Source: Cystobasidium ongulense (lineage: Eukaryota; Basidiomycota; Cystobasidiomycetes; Cystobasidiales; Cystobasidiaceae). From it: 64,000 bases of DNA. A program made the position numbers and the translations under genes. The DNA lies in assembly GCA_022835595.1 (NCBI GenBank), contig BQUP01000008.1, positions 372,001 to 436,000 of the forward strand, given 5' to 3'. Position 1 is the stretch's first letter. Each line of letters starts with the position of its first letter. The notes under the pieces are model-generated. The model was given only the letters and a program-made list of their open reading frames with translations, did no database searches and was not told the origin of the DNA. This document shows positions 34,855 through 47,285 of the stretch, one piece after another.

Positions 34855-36318
34855 CTAAGGTGCGATGACCGACCATATTGACCGCCCGAACAATAGCTTC
34901 TTGACGTAGGGCTCTCGTATGCGAAGTGTTCGGAAAGCCGTCTAAATTGCGATGTACGACACCCCATCAGTATCTACCAACTTTCGCTATGTCGCTAACA
35001 CACTCACTGTCTCTGAGACACCCCAGAATACCATAAGCGGATCCAGATCGTATGCGTATGAAAGGATGCATAGAAACGCGAGCGAGAAGGGCAGGATGAT
35101 CTGATAGAACAATGAGTAAGCATGAGCAGCATAAAGTGCTGGTAACTTTCGAACATCAGAACTCACCCATAAACGCTTGGTCTTTGGTTTCACATCCAGA
35201 AAGATGAAAGAAAAGGCTGTACTTAGAGCTACCCACATGAGGAGTAATCCCAGTACAAGCCTAATCATGGCGCTGACAGGCGTAAGGTTGCCAAAAGCTT
35301 TACTTCTTAAGAAGCGAGGAAAGCTATCTTGCTCCATAGCTCTATAGACCCATTCTTTTTGAGAGTGAAACATATCAGGCACTCTGGCAAGTGTATCATT
35401 TTCCAAATCGTAATCTGGCTGTGGATAGGTTTGAGGTAATTGACCAGCTGAGATGGGGAAATTGGCGATACGTAGTACGTTTGGAAGGTAGATTTCCTTC
35501 TCTGCTCCTGGCATTAGGTAACGCATGAAAATACGCTCTGCGGAAGCTACAAGGTCGGTACGTGTGATGGCACTGTCTCGAGGGATGTAGGGCATGGCTG
35601 ATGATTTTTTGCCCCGGATGCTGGAAGCTATGCCACCCATGGAACGACGTCCACCACCTGTAGCTTTGCTGCTTGCAGTTGCGAATTCCTGCTGCGAGGG
35701 TGAGGGTGGGCTCATTTGCTCTTCGCGGTCGTGTGGATAGAGTGCCCTCAGCGTCGGGCTGAAGTTGGCTGTGAGATTGGGACGAGGGCCATTGGAAGTC
35801 GGCGAGGGTGTGCGCTGCATGTCTCGAGTGTTCTGCAGGATATCTTCGGGAGTGAGCGCGTCTCGTCCTCGTCGCTGCAGTCCTGTGTTGTCCGGGTTCC
35901 ACTGCTCGTCGTTGTTTACAGTCGTCTCGCGCGTGTGGCTATCGTCGCCAGCAGCTGCAGCGCTCTTCTCGTCGTCGCCCGCGTCTCTGGTGACTCCATT
36001 TAGACCATTCCATGCACTCCCACGCTTCCTGGCTACCTCATAGTACCGCGGCCACTCGTCCTTGACGCTCCGTCCGTTCTTTGCGAGGTCCTTGAAGTAT
36101 GCCCTCACGAGGTTCTCGTGCTGATGGACGTCGAGCCAGAAGTCGAGCATATCCTCGCTCCCTTCACGCTGCAGGAACAGGTAGTAGCAGTAGAGATCTA
36201 CTGGAGGCCGTGTGCTGCGCGACAGAACCTCTTGCAGCGTCGGCAGCCTGTCTCGCTTGACCGTTCTTGCTGGCGGTGAGTGCGACGCCCGGGCAGGCGC
36301 GGCTGGCGAGGACGACAT
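34855..36318 (-). CDS. RAX1: RGS-domain membrane protein, Rax1-like
   Basis: Homologue of yeast Rax1, a plasma-membrane protein that marks division sites for bipolar budding. Exons 36318-35167, 35100-35008 and 34941-34855 give 443 residues, near the 435 of yeast Rax1. The RGS domain begins at about residue 25 (LPTLQEVLSRSTRPPVDLYC, YYLFLQREGSEDMLDFWLDV) and is interrupted by a Ser/Gly-rich insertion before its last helices (RTDLVASAERIFMRYLMPGA, then FHSQKEWVYRAMEQDSFPRF). At least two C-terminal membrane spans follow (MIRLVLGLLLMWVALSTAF and IILPFSLAFLCILSYAY). The end is REPYVKKLLFGRSIWSVIAP. The frame stays open to an ATG at 36537, which would add 73 residues; I prefer 36318 because family members begin shortly before the RGS domain. 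Confidence 0.85.
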
Positions 36319-36741
36319 GCGGGTATCGCCAGCGGTCTTGAATGTCCTCCTAGTGTGGTCCTCTTCTAAAGCATGCACGCTGTCGGCTCCGCCAAAAAGA
36401 CGAAATGGCCTGCGTTTTTCAACTTCTCGTCGTTGTATGTAGGACAAAGGAGAACGAAAAAGAGGTCCATGCAAGAAGAAGAAGGTCAAGTCAAGATTCA
36501 AAGCCCAGTTCCAGGATACACTTTCATGAAGGGACATGCTAGTTGCGAGGAGGCTGCTGTTGGCTTACTCTTGCTACTCTGTCGCTATAGATACATGATT
36601 ACCTTCTTCTTGGTGCTATCTTATCTTCTTTGGTCACGTGTTTCGTCTGTGCCGAGGGTATGATGCGCTAACAGTTAAACATTGGTATCTACCTACTCTT
36701 TCCGATTCCGTAATATTCGTGTATGCGTCAATCCGCCTTAC
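36319..36741. other. Intergenic region
   Basis: Rax1 5' side and the 3' side of the SAPS gene. It contains the open N-terminal extension of Rax1 (36319-36537). No separate gene seen. Confidence 0.4.
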
Positions 36742-39700
36742 TCACTCGTCTACTAAATCAGGATGGAGTGCAAGCTCGTCCTTCGGCACCTGCACAATCA
36801 CTATCTTCCCCTCCACTTCAATCTCAGCTTCCACATGAGTCCCGTCCGAACTGATATGCGCCCCCTCATGTATTCCAGGACCATGTATTTCCTGCCCAGG
36901 CGATGTAGGCGTGGAGCGTTCACGCTCGATACTGCTTGCAGATCGTTTATGCTTCGAAATAGGGACAGGCGGCGGTCTTGTTGTTGTCAATGCAGACGCT
37001 TTGGCAGACGAACCTGCTTTACCAGGCGAACTCGCTTTACTAGGCGAGCTTGGAGAGAACCCGCTCGGACTCTCCAAGCTAGGAGACACATCCGTTTGTG
37101 TGAAATCGTAATCACCATGATTATTCGCATCACTACCAGCAAAATCTCCAAAGTCGTCATCGTCTTCAATCTGGAAATCTGCACTGGGCGAGGGCATAGG
37201 CGATTCAGTTGTACTCGATGCCTCTCCGAATTCTCCAAATGAGGGTGATGTTCCATCATATGTGTTTCGGAAGGATGAGGACCAGTCTGCAGCTATAAGC
37301 AATGGACATGATTAGTTATTTGGCACCGGCGATCATCCCTACACTTGGTAAAACTACTCACGCGTGAGTTTCTCTCGCACCGTAGGCGTCTGCTGTGCTT
37401 GCGAGCCCGTTGCAAAGTCATCATCAAAAGAGTATCCCTTAACAGTAGCCATAGCAGCACCAGGGGAAGGTGCAGCGGCATACGAGTCCGAGAAAGGTCC
37501 GAATCCATCTTCGTCTTCTTCCTCCTCATCTTCACTATCTGCAGTCCCGAACTGAGCAGCATCAAATCCGAATCTATCTTGTCTGGCATGCTGTAATCCA
37601 GCTGTAGCATCATGTATTTTCCTAGTTTGAGACTGAGGACTGACACCGATGTCAAAATCGCCATGCCATCTGTTCTTGTTTCCGAACGCTTCATTACTAG
37701 TCCCGGCATGTTCCTCTTCCTCATCATCATAATCGTCGAACGCAGAATCACCCTCTCGCGGACTGAACCATGTCGAAGCTGCACTGTCCAACCCGCCACT
37801 GGTCCCGCTCGGGCCTCGTGAAGGCTGCCGCCGCGATGTAGGGGAAGAAGCATCTTCGAGTATCTCGTCCGATGAAGATGAGCCCGATGATGAGCTTGAT
37901 GACGTTGAGCGATGCAATGAATTGTGAGTTGGAGGGCCTTGGAAGTCTGATGAGATTTGCGAAGCGAGGTATCGGGCGAACTGTGCAAGTCAGATGGAAA
38001 ACCTTTAAGTCAGCAAACAACATGCTATCCGTCACGACATGACAATAAATCGCTTACGTGAGCTTTGTCTGGATCTGTATCCGGACTGGTCTCTTCATCG
38101 GCAGCAAACAAAGTCCTTTGCCCAGTCTGAGGGAATTCATCGTCCATCTCAACGAGTCCAATACCATGTCCGCCGCTCCCAGTCGAAGCACTAGCATGCA
38201 TACCGACACTAATACCGCCACCTAGTGGCTGCAAATCTCTCTCTCTGGTTTCACGGAAAGTAGTTCCGATATACTCTCGCCATTGTTTAGAATGACTTGC
38301 TTCTTCAAGTGCAGGTAAGGCGGGTATCTCGCCCATGCTCTTACCGTGATTGTAGAAGAGTTTTACAACTTCCTCGGTAATCAGTGTTAGATGTCCCATA
38401 TGACCTAATCGCACCCCATGTGGCTTCGATACAATCGCATCGTTCTCCTTGATAGCAGCGAGTATCCTATCTACTAGCCCTTGCCGCTGCGTGAATACAG
38501 CTCCACACAGGTTTCTGTTCATGCCTTCGTCTAATTTGCCATTGAATATCTGCTGTATCAGATCATAGACGACATTGTGTAGGGAATTGTTCCATGGAAA
38601 CTTGAAGAACAGGTCTAAAACCGTAGGGACGACTTGCAGATCGATGAAAGCCTTCTTCAGAGCCGGCCCAGGCGGTAAGATAGGAGGAGGAGGAGTGAGA
38701 CTACCCTGATCTGCGGATTTGGGCAATGGCATTTCTACGCCTTCATAGATAGTAGGTTCCGAGGGTTCTTTTGCCGAAGAGACGGATGTAGTCGAAGTAG
38801 GCGAGAAGACGCTCTCAGACGGAGGCATTGGGGAGGTATGAGCGGATGACGTCTTCATACTTGAACCGTTTTCCGAATCAAGTGAAAGATCATCTGTCCC
38901 AGCGTTAATCTGATCGAAGACATCTTCCGAATCATCTTTGCCGTAAGAGATTGTGTCCGCATCACTATCGTAGGAAGAGGTAGCATTGCTATCTGCCGTC
39001 ACTGGCCGTCCATTCGATAGTGAAGGTGCCGTCCGGACATCTTCGCCAAGCCCTTCATCGTGTATTTGGTTATTGCTATCTACTAATGAGGGCATCGATG
39101 GCGATGCAGCAGGCGACACATTGAGAGCATAACTGAGCCTAGCGTAGGCCTCTAATTTCGAACCGAGTATACGCCCTGAATGCGCGTCGTATTCTGGCAG
39201 CGTTGGCGCATCCCGCGAGGATGGAACATACACCTCTCGGTTCAAGATGGCCATGTTCGAGCAGTGAATGAGTTCAGCATACAGCTCGCATATTCGGAAG
39301 CGTTCAAAGGTCAATGGCTCTTGGACTTTCGCGCCTTGCAAATTTGTCGGGCGAGGTGTGACCTTTGAGTTCGAGATGTCAGTATCGGGTCTACCGTCTC
39401 ATCGGTGTGGATAGAGGGAACTCACATCAGATCGAGGGTGCGTAAGAAGACCATTTAGATCACCCAAACGAGATGTAATAGACCTTAGAAGCGGCTCGAG
39501 GTCCACCAGACTAGGCCCTTGGTCTTGCAACACGAAGCCCTCTTCTCCTTCGCCTTCTAGACCTATCTGCTCGCCAGTCTCCGAACCTCCCGCTGTCCGC
39601 TCTAAGAAATGGAATATTTGAAGTTCGGTAAAGTCAGAATTGTTTTTGCGTATGATGTCGATGATGACTGTGAGTGAGTTGAGTAATGAGGAAGTGATCG

Positions 39701-41251
39701 CTTCGTGCGAAGCGCGGCGGGGAGGTGAAGAGGATGATGTAGGGAAGGTAGACGTTGTAGGGGTGTCACTCAAGATTTCGTGACCATTGGACGTCTCATT
39801 TTCGGACGCGTTGACCGGCTGCACATCGAGCATGTAGCCTAAGAGAGTGTCCATTGTTCTCTGACTCGCCAATTCCCGTACGAGCGTATTATTCGGCCAA
39901 TTACTCCAAGCCGTGCTTGACATGGACAACCCGAGCGAATCCGAGTTCATTTCCCCCATTTTTGCGGCTTCTTGCTGCTGTTGCTGCTGCTTGGCAGCTA
40001 CAGCCGCCGAAGTAGCAGCTATGAGACTCCGCAAGAATTCGCTTGCCGGTGCGTGAGCTTCTACTGGCGACGTAACTGGATCTAGTAAATCTAGCACTTG
40101 AGGTATGAGTTTCGCTGTGTATAACCATTCTATGATACCTAATTGCGGGTGGGTTTCGTCGGTGTTCGCAAGCTTCACGAGAACATCAAAGACAGGCGAG
40201 ACGTATGGTAGGTGCCGTAACATGCGCGGGAATAGGTTAGGCACTGTTTTGAGGAACGAAACTAATTGGGGTGCGCGTGAAGTTGATAGCCAGTGAATGT
40301 TGGCTTTCGACCAGTGCCCTGCGTGTACACTAATTTCTGCTAATTCTAAAGGCATCTTGTCAAGAATGGCTTCCCAGAATGGCACTGTAAGATTCGGAGC
40401 GATGCAACGAATGTAAGTACAGGACGGAGAAGAACAAAGTAGATTGCTTACGAAGGTATTGATCTGTATCGTTGAAGATGGCATCAATTATTTGCCAAGG
40501 GTCTGCAGCTAGAATTTCAGTGCAGAGGAACGGGTATCTGGAGAAGCACGTAAGCCTGGTATCTGCAGTTGATATGCGCATGAGAGTATCTCACTTTAAC
40601 CGCCTTCTACTGGCTTCCTTCTCTTCTTCGCTCAAAGGTGGACTAAGTGCGAGGCGCGCTTGCTCGGCAAGTGATACCAAGCTCTTGGACGGACTCTGCG
40701 AGCCTGACTTGCCGGTTCCATTTGTCGTTGGTAATGGTGGAGGGATGATAGGGGCCGTGTCTGCGAATGCTTCACCTGAAACGTAGTCTAGTATCCGCTT
40801 GATATTCGTAGGCATGGATAGAAAGTCGAGCTGCGTGACGGGTATGACAGCATTACGGAAGACAGAAAGACGCGCACGATTAGCATTTTTAAGTAGCAGA
40901 TGAAGTATAGGAGAATGCTTTTGACAAGCTTACAAGTTTCGCATGGCCGTTCTTGAGCTCTTGCAGCAGGTCATCCTCGTCCAGCAATTGTTCGAGCGTC
41001 AACGACTTGGAAGTTTTGCCTGCTGATTTCGAGGTGGAAGCCTCTGTCGTCTCATCTTCGGCAATGCCGATACTCGGTGACGAGTTAAGTGTACCAGCTG
41101 TAGCACTCTTGCCGTTGGAAGGTGCTATCGAGGTCTTTTCCGATTCTGAGCTGTGATCACTTGCAGCAGTGTCTGCAGCATCTGGGTCCCATTTGTCCAG
41201 CAGCGCGTCAATGCCGCCGTCTTGTGCGAGTCCAAATGCCCAGTACGCCAT
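36742..41251 (-). CDS. SAPS-domain protein: Sit4/PP6 phosphatase regulatory subunit
   Basis: Homologue of yeast Sap155/185/190 and fission-yeast Ekc1, partners of the PP2A-like phosphatase Sit4/PP6 in growth and cell-cycle control. Exons 41251-40934, 40830-40595, 40537-40452, 40384-39426, 39362-38058, 37980-37362 and 37292-36742 give 1357 residues. The N-terminus MAYWAFGLAQDGGIDALLDK is followed by LTLEQLLDEDDLLQELKNGH, then the SAPS block: YPFLCTEILAADPWQIIDAI, PNLFPRMLRHLPYVSPVFDV and GIIEWLYTAKLIPQVLDLLD. Later conserved parts: PLTFERFRICELYAELIHCS, PTVLDLFFKFPWNNSLHNVV, LTLITEEVVKLF and HFARYLASQ. A six-Gln run sits near 39980, and the last 400 residues are acidic, Ser-rich and disordered. 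The stop directly follows a GTGAGT, so a further 3' exon cannot be excluded. A PTPA/Rrd gene, which acts on the same phosphatase class, lies 9 kb away. Confidence 0.92.
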
Positions 41252-41950
41252 ATCCGCTTGCTCTCGGTCCTGCTCTTGCCGTCACACAAGTGCTCGCCGG
41301 CAATATTGTCTCGTTTTGGCTGTCCCCTTGACGTAGAGAGTCCCGAGGGCTTCCGTTGCACAGGTTTGGAGCGTTGACAGCTAGCGTGCAATGCTCTTCT
41401 CCTTGTCCACTCTCGTCACAGCGTATTATCGTCGCATCTGCTCCCTTCGTCCGGCTTTTGCAGTATAGTATCTACCAATGCGACGGAACGATGACTTTAT
41501 TCCCGTCGCGTAATCCAGCACCGATAGCAGTGGACAGCGCTGCCTTGTTGTCTATCTACGACTAACCACGCCTCTGCATGCGACGATGCACCTTGTTGTA
41601 CCACTTCACGGCAGGTTCTTGCAAGTTGGCAGCTGGAGCACTTGCTCATCGTCAAAAGTGACGACCATGTGGTCCTAAACCTGTAGTGGCGGACGACATA
41701 CATGTCTGCGACGACCGGCAAGACAGCTGACACCCCGGAAGTACTCGACAGTCTTGTAACATGACGCTCATGATACCAAAAGGCCAAGGTCATTGATCCT
41801 GGAATTCGTATTCATTGCTACATGTCACTGCTGTTCGGGAGCGAAAACATTCAAACGAGGGTATAATTTGCATTTCCGTCTACCACTCTCTTATCTTCAT
41901 TCTTTTCGCGTCTCTAAAATTGTCGAACCGACTCAATGACGATCTCTAGT
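41252..41950. other. Intergenic region upstream of the SAPS gene
   Basis: About 700 bases between the ULA1 stop (41951) and the SAPS start. It presumably holds the SAPS promoter and leader. Short open frames only. Confidence 0.4.
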
Positions 41951-44026
41951 CTAGAAATTAAAGCTCTGACTCAAGCTCTTCATGCCGTCCAATGCCCATG
42001 TGCCGTTCAGAGGTACGTATTGTTTCGTGATGATCTTGATAGTTTCCTGAGCGACTACACCACCGACTAGTGCTGCTATCTGCGGTAGATCTGCGCCTCC
42101 TCCGCGTACGCTGTGATACCAAAACAAATAGTATCAGCAAAAAACCAAGCGTATCAGCTGAATACAAAGCAGACATAGCCTTACATTTCCTTGACCGCCA
42201 TCTCGAGTGACGCATCAACAGTAGCGCTCTCATCCCCCGTACAAGTTCTTAAAACTCGCTCAGCACATGCTAGACATTCTTCTAGATCCTTGCTTCCATC
42301 GGGATCTTCTTCTTCAGTTCCTGAACCAGGCCAGCGCGAGTATTCAACGTTGAATAGATCTGCTGCGCGCAATGAGAGGTAGAAATGTATTGGCGCACAA
42401 GGAGTAGGGGCTTCTTCGTCTTCTGCCACCACAGCGAAGGGATCCCCCTGAGACGCTGTTTCTAGCGCTTGGACTGTTTGTAGCAAGAGCCCAGTGCGAA
42501 GTTAGATCACTCAGCTTTGCTCATACGCAGTACCCGCGCAGGTATACCTACCAATGCTCTTGGTTTCAGGCCGCTCATACTCATCTCGCATCTTTCTTCC
42601 CTTGATGACCTCGACGAAAGCAGCATTCTTGACGAACACACCGATCATTTCGTCCGAGACATGAACACCATCATTTGAAACGCCAGCTTGGGACATTACA
42701 GCCGACAGATGTCTTTTGAAATCTGACATGTCTTTCTTTGCTTTGTTGCGGAAAAGAGATACTAGGCTTGCGAAACCTGATGATGTTGCTTTCATATCGG
42801 GTACATTGCCTACTAAGGGTAGAAGTTGAGCTCCACCGTTGGTTTCCGGATCGTTTACAAAGTCTCTCAAAGCACGTAGGAGGATCCAGAAGGGCGGTGA
42901 CTGTCATAAAAGCATGACGTCAGTTTCTGTAATTGATAGCTTTTGAACTTGCAGGAACCCACAGTAGCTGTGATATTTTCGCATGCAGGATCTTGGAATA
43001 GCTTTTTCACGTTGCTAGGTAGTTGTGTAGGTTTAACAGCTTTCATAACCATAGCGATAGCTTCCTCAAAATTCTCTTCATCCGCAGTTACACCGCCTCT
43101 TTTCATTCCAGCAATTGACTTCTTGAGAGCGTTCTTTTCGGCATAACTGCCTGGTAATTTGCCATTGTTCTGTTTCTTAAAGTTATGCAGTGCTCGAAGT
43201 AGAACTACCAGAGGGGGGATGTGCGCGTATTCATGTGTATCAGACGTGTCGAAGTCGACGCTTTGAGCGTGTTGCTCAAGCTCTGGCCAAGGTGAGAAGA
43301 GTCGAAGATCTAGTGTCGAGTCCTGGTCTGGATGTGTTTCAATGACTAGGATAAATATGGAGTCAGTCAAGTAGCTGGTGTATCTTAACACATGGAGCGA
43401 GGCCATACAATATGCTTCTTCCATCTGCGTTCGCACGGCAGCAATGAAGCCGCTATTCCTGATGGCAATCATTGGTACTCCGGCCGACCAACACGCATCG
43501 GACAGTGGGAGTGTCTCGGTTGGCGACGCGCCAGTGCAGATAACAATGGAATAGGGTGCCAGCGGCTCTGAATTGCTTTCAAGAAATTGCGTGATGGACT
43601 AGATGCGAGATCAGCATGAATGCCAGTATAGCAAGGGAATGACACTAAACTCACCATGTCAATGAAGCTCGCTTTTACACCCTCATTCAGTTCAGACAGG
43701 TACTTCACAGCCTCTTTAGCTCTCAAATCGCCAACTTTAGTTTCTCCAGGCTGGAGGAAGAAATTGTTCCCTAGATCTTCAGGGGTGACTTTTGCATCGT
43801 CTAGGATGGTAAAAGACCCCACACCAGGCAACACGAGGTTCTTCAGTGTGGATGTGGCGAGTGCGGATCCGCTGACTACCAGTACATGTGCCGATTCGAG
43901 CGCTGCCTGGCCTGAAGCTGCCCATAGACGGAGCTGTCTGTCGTATCTCTGTGTCTTTGCGTCGGGTCTGTCATCAGCAGTCAGGTCCATGTCAGTGCTC
44001 GTTGGTTGCAGTTGCATATGCTGCAT
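41951..44026 (-). CDS. ULA1: NEDD8-activating enzyme E1 regulatory subunit (Ula1/APPBP1)
   Basis: With Uba3 it forms the E1 that activates NEDD8/Rub1 for cullin modification, so it supports SCF ligases. Exons 44026-43655, 43598-43409, 43345-42963, 42900-42552, 42473-42185 and 42110-41951 give 580 residues (human APPBP1 has 534). The N-terminus after about 20 residues is TQRYDRQLRLWAASGQAALE, then VLVVSGSALATSTLKNLVLPG, FTILDDAKVTPEDLGNNFFL: the E1 Rossmann fold. Later blocks PPFWILLRALRDFVNDP and the C-terminal DLPQIAALVGGVVAQETIKI, then TKQYVPLNGTWALDGM are diagnostic. No catalytic Cys is expected in this subunit. Several Met codons begin the protein (44026, 44017, 43990); all keep the fold intact. 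It is divergent from the RMND1-like gene with 236 bases between starts. Confidence 0.93.
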
Positions 44027-44262
44027 GATGATGCGTGCTCGTCTGTGCCTTACCGAAAGTGCTGAGAGGCTTTGACGGTGGTGGATGGCACCTCGTGGCC
44101 TGGCGGCGTGTCCATGGTTGTTCTCAGGCGTGGATGACAGGCTCGCGAGCTCGTGCTTGCAGTCGTCGCAGGACAGAGCCGTGTCATGTACTTGCTGTCG
44201 TATACAAGGCAATCGAGAAAGTAACGACACTTTGCACTCTTCCCAAGCAAGCAGCAAATCAG

Positions 44263-45916
44263 ATGTTCAGAGCATGCCTCCAGTCAGCTACCAAACTCCA
44301 TGCTGCAAGGCCTGTTGCCCGCTCCAGCCTCTTCAACGCCAGAAGCTTGCTGCAAACGGCGAGGGCTTCGACTTCGGCACTGCCAGCAGGCAGCAATAGC
44401 AATAGTAACGTCAACAACCACCCTGGAAAAGGCAAACCATCTGCCAAGTCACTGAAGAAAGCTGGCTCGTATGGTCCGAATGTCAAGACCCAGCTTAGGC
44501 AAGATAGATCCAGCATCATCCGTCATACCGTCCCGGACGGTCAAGCGATTTCTTTCAGTACAGCCGAAAGATACGATATTGATACGCTGCGCAAATCACT
44601 CTGGGACCACAAGCTCCTAGGTAGAGGCGATGGATTCGATGCCATGAATCTCATGGGCGAAGCTATCTGGATACCCAAATGGCCAGTCGAGGATTCTTCT
44701 AATACTTCATCGTCAATTGCCACCAACAATGGCAATGAAAGTGAGAACTCGTCAGTACCGAAGAAGCAATCCGACGATACTCCTGGAGAGATCTTCATCT
44801 TTGAAACTGGATCTTTCGTATCGTGGCATATGTCCGCAGCCGATGCACAAGCTTTCGCAGATGAAGTATTGAAGAAAAGCGATATCCCAGTTGAAATTGA
44901 ACCCTATGCCGAACCTCAAGTAGAAGCTATGGGTTTTGTAGTTCAATCGGGAGAGAAGACAGGCGTCAAGGAGGATATGATTGTAATTGGAATAACCTCC
45001 GAAGCGCTACAGGAAGAAGATGACCTCGTAAGGCAGACCCAAGCATCGCCTCCATTGGCAACAGCGATAGACCCTCTTCCAAACGCATCAAAAGGCGCAT
45101 TCTCACTGTCATCCTCCAGTCCATCAGCTTCTCAAGCTGGATGGGCAGGTCCTTTTGCCCTGCGACAGACAATTCTGCCACGCTCAGAAGATGATCTACG
45201 TGCCAGACTTTCACTTTCCAGCGGTCTGGCAAGATCGACCAAGCTAGCGGTCTACGAAGAGATGCTTGATTCACATATGGACGAGTAAGCTACTCTGATT
45301 TATGATTTACGTCTGCCTATGAGATTACTGATTGCCTGCATCGTAGGGTTTCGTATATTCCGAATGCTCTATCAAGCGGTGACGAAGGCCCATTAAAGAA
45401 GAAAGACATCCTCAAAAATACAGGCAATCTACTCCGTATCCGACAACATATCTATCTACAGGAAGAAAATCTAATTGATCCACCTGAGATGTTCTGGTCT
45501 AATGCTTCACTTGAGATATGGTTCAAGGAAATGGCTAGAGCGCTTGATGTTGATTTGAGAATGAAAAACTTGAAGACAAAAATCGATTATAATCTGGAAC
45601 TACAGAATACATTGCTTGAATTGAATAGCACTGTAAGCCTTGACTCTATACCTCCTCTCGACCTGAAAGAGATGCTGATAAGCCCGCATACATCTACAGA
45701 AAGTATCGCATAGACTAGAATGGATCATCATCGTTCTGATCGCGATAGAGTAAGCTCTACAAAGCCTGGTTCAGAAGCGATGTTGGTCACAGGACACTAA
45801 CTAAGGGCATTGCATTGTGCAGAATCGTTCTTGCGCTCATGAGAGAAGGTCTACCAAGTTTCAACAACAAACATTCAAAGGTCGAAGAATCCAAAGACGG
45901 AAAGAAGGTAGTTTAA
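44263..45916 (+). CDS. Mitochondrial RMND1/DUF155-family protein
   Basis: DUF155 family (RMND1 in man, Mrx10/Rmd1-type in yeast), inner-membrane proteins needed for mitochondrial translation. Exons 44263-45284, 45347-45632, 45700-45749 and 45823-45916 give 483 residues. The N-terminus is rich in Arg, Ser and Ala without acids (MFRACLQSATKLHAARPVAR), as in a mitochondrial presequence. The DUF155 core begins RYDIDTLRKSLWDHKLLG and includes GEIFIFETGSFVSWHMS. The C-terminal hallmark KVSHRLEWIIIVLIAIEIVL, a membrane anchor, is created by splicing the 50-nt exon 3 using the acceptor at 45699; the later acceptor would break it. The tail is hydrophilic and Lys-rich. The neighbouring divergent gene is ULA1. 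Confidence 0.87.
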
Positions 45917-46047
45917 TGTGCTACAATTCATACTAACACAAGATAGAGATTAATGTGACATGATTTATAGTAAATAACGTTGTTGTACATCATTGTTCGA
46001 TTGCATAGCTTGATACTTATGAAATAAACACTCCTCTATCGTTCTCT

Positions 46048-47285
46048 TCATTCTATCGGCTGATGTCGAATCTTGCTCGACACCTCGTATGGATAGTACT
46101 CTGTGCTGTACCGGTACGGGGCAGGGTTTTGATATTCAGACAAGCATCTGTCGTTGTGAATGGTAGCTAGCCGACGGTCTTCGAAAAGTCGTGAATGAGG
46201 AGTGCGTGGACCATTTTCCGTTTGCGAGCTAGTGCTGTCTGAATTGACCAACGCCGGTGTAGGATTCATCATAATGGTGTCGACTTCACTGAGCGAAGCC
46301 GATGATGATCTCATTTTTGTATTACCGGCGAGCCACTGCAAGCAAAGTGACAAATCGTCGGTCTTAATAAGAATACTCTATCCCACTAACAAAGCTTACC
46401 TGTTCCACCATATATGATTGTGGATGGTTGATGCCGAGACCAACCTTGGTGGGCATAGCTTTCAGAGCAGCCAGACAACCATTATGCTGTCGTTGAACAG
46501 TCGGGTCCACAGGATATTCCCGTCTGACCAAGGTAATACAAGAACTGATTAGATAAAGCGGCCGAACTTGATGAACGATAGCACATACTTTGTAGAGATT
46601 CGGGTAATATTCTCCAGTACACTTTCCTTCTGAAGATCTTCGGGCCTATATGGTTTGTCATACGATGCTTCAAAAGCTCTCTTCTTGAGCAAGTCGAAAC
46701 TTTCAGGTCGGTAGCGCAGGTAGATTCTTTCGACCCAATCCACTTTCAGATCAGGAAGTTCGTAAATGGAAGTTAATCGACGTATAGTAGCTAAAGGGAC
46801 GTTGCATTGAGCAAGTGTTGAAATCATCTCGAAAGGTGAAAGAGAGCCTCGTTCTGGAAGTGTATACCTGAAAGGGAGACCACTGTAATCAGATTGTTTC
46901 TTTACAATGTTTGGCATCGTGCCACAGCAGGCACGGGCTATCGGAATCCCTCTCAATTCGACATCATAACGACGATTGAGATCTCTTGGGTCATAGCCAT
47001 GTTCGCCCACCCAAGCTAACATAGCTTGGACCTTGTCCTTGTGGATCGATTCGCGCTGGGTTGAACAGAAGTTACATCGAGATCAGCGGGGAAGGCGAGA
47101 GATAGATTGATAATCTGGTTGATTACCTTGCACGTCCAGCTAAAGAGAAGCCAGAGGAAGTGAAGTGATTGGAGTGCTAATACAAGACCAGGCAGTAATG
47201 GTTCCTGTCCACTCAGAAGCCACGTCGGATCATAGGGCACTTCACCTTTAACCCAGCATTGAACGTCTAGCAGGGTTTGATTCAT
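46048..47285 (-). CDS. Unrecognised conserved-looking protein, 352 residues
   Basis: Exons 47285-47127, 47055-46589, 46544-46400 and 46335-46048 join in phase to 352 residues; the third intron-exon set uses a 44-nt intron (46545-46588). I do not recognise the family. An N-terminal hydrophobic stretch (LVLALQSLHFLWLLFSW, about residues 36-52) could be a membrane or buried helix. The middle looks globular and mixed in charge (AMLAWVGEHGYDPRDLNRRY, TIRRLTSIYELPDLKVDWVE, RIYLRYRPESFDLLKKRAFE), and a VRREYPVDPTVQRQHNGCLA block follows. The C-terminal 95 residues are Ser/Thr/Asn-rich and probably disordered. The ATG at 47285 is preceded in frame only by a TTG. The gene converges on the RMND1-like gene with 131 bases between stops. 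No function assigned. Confidence 0.65.
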
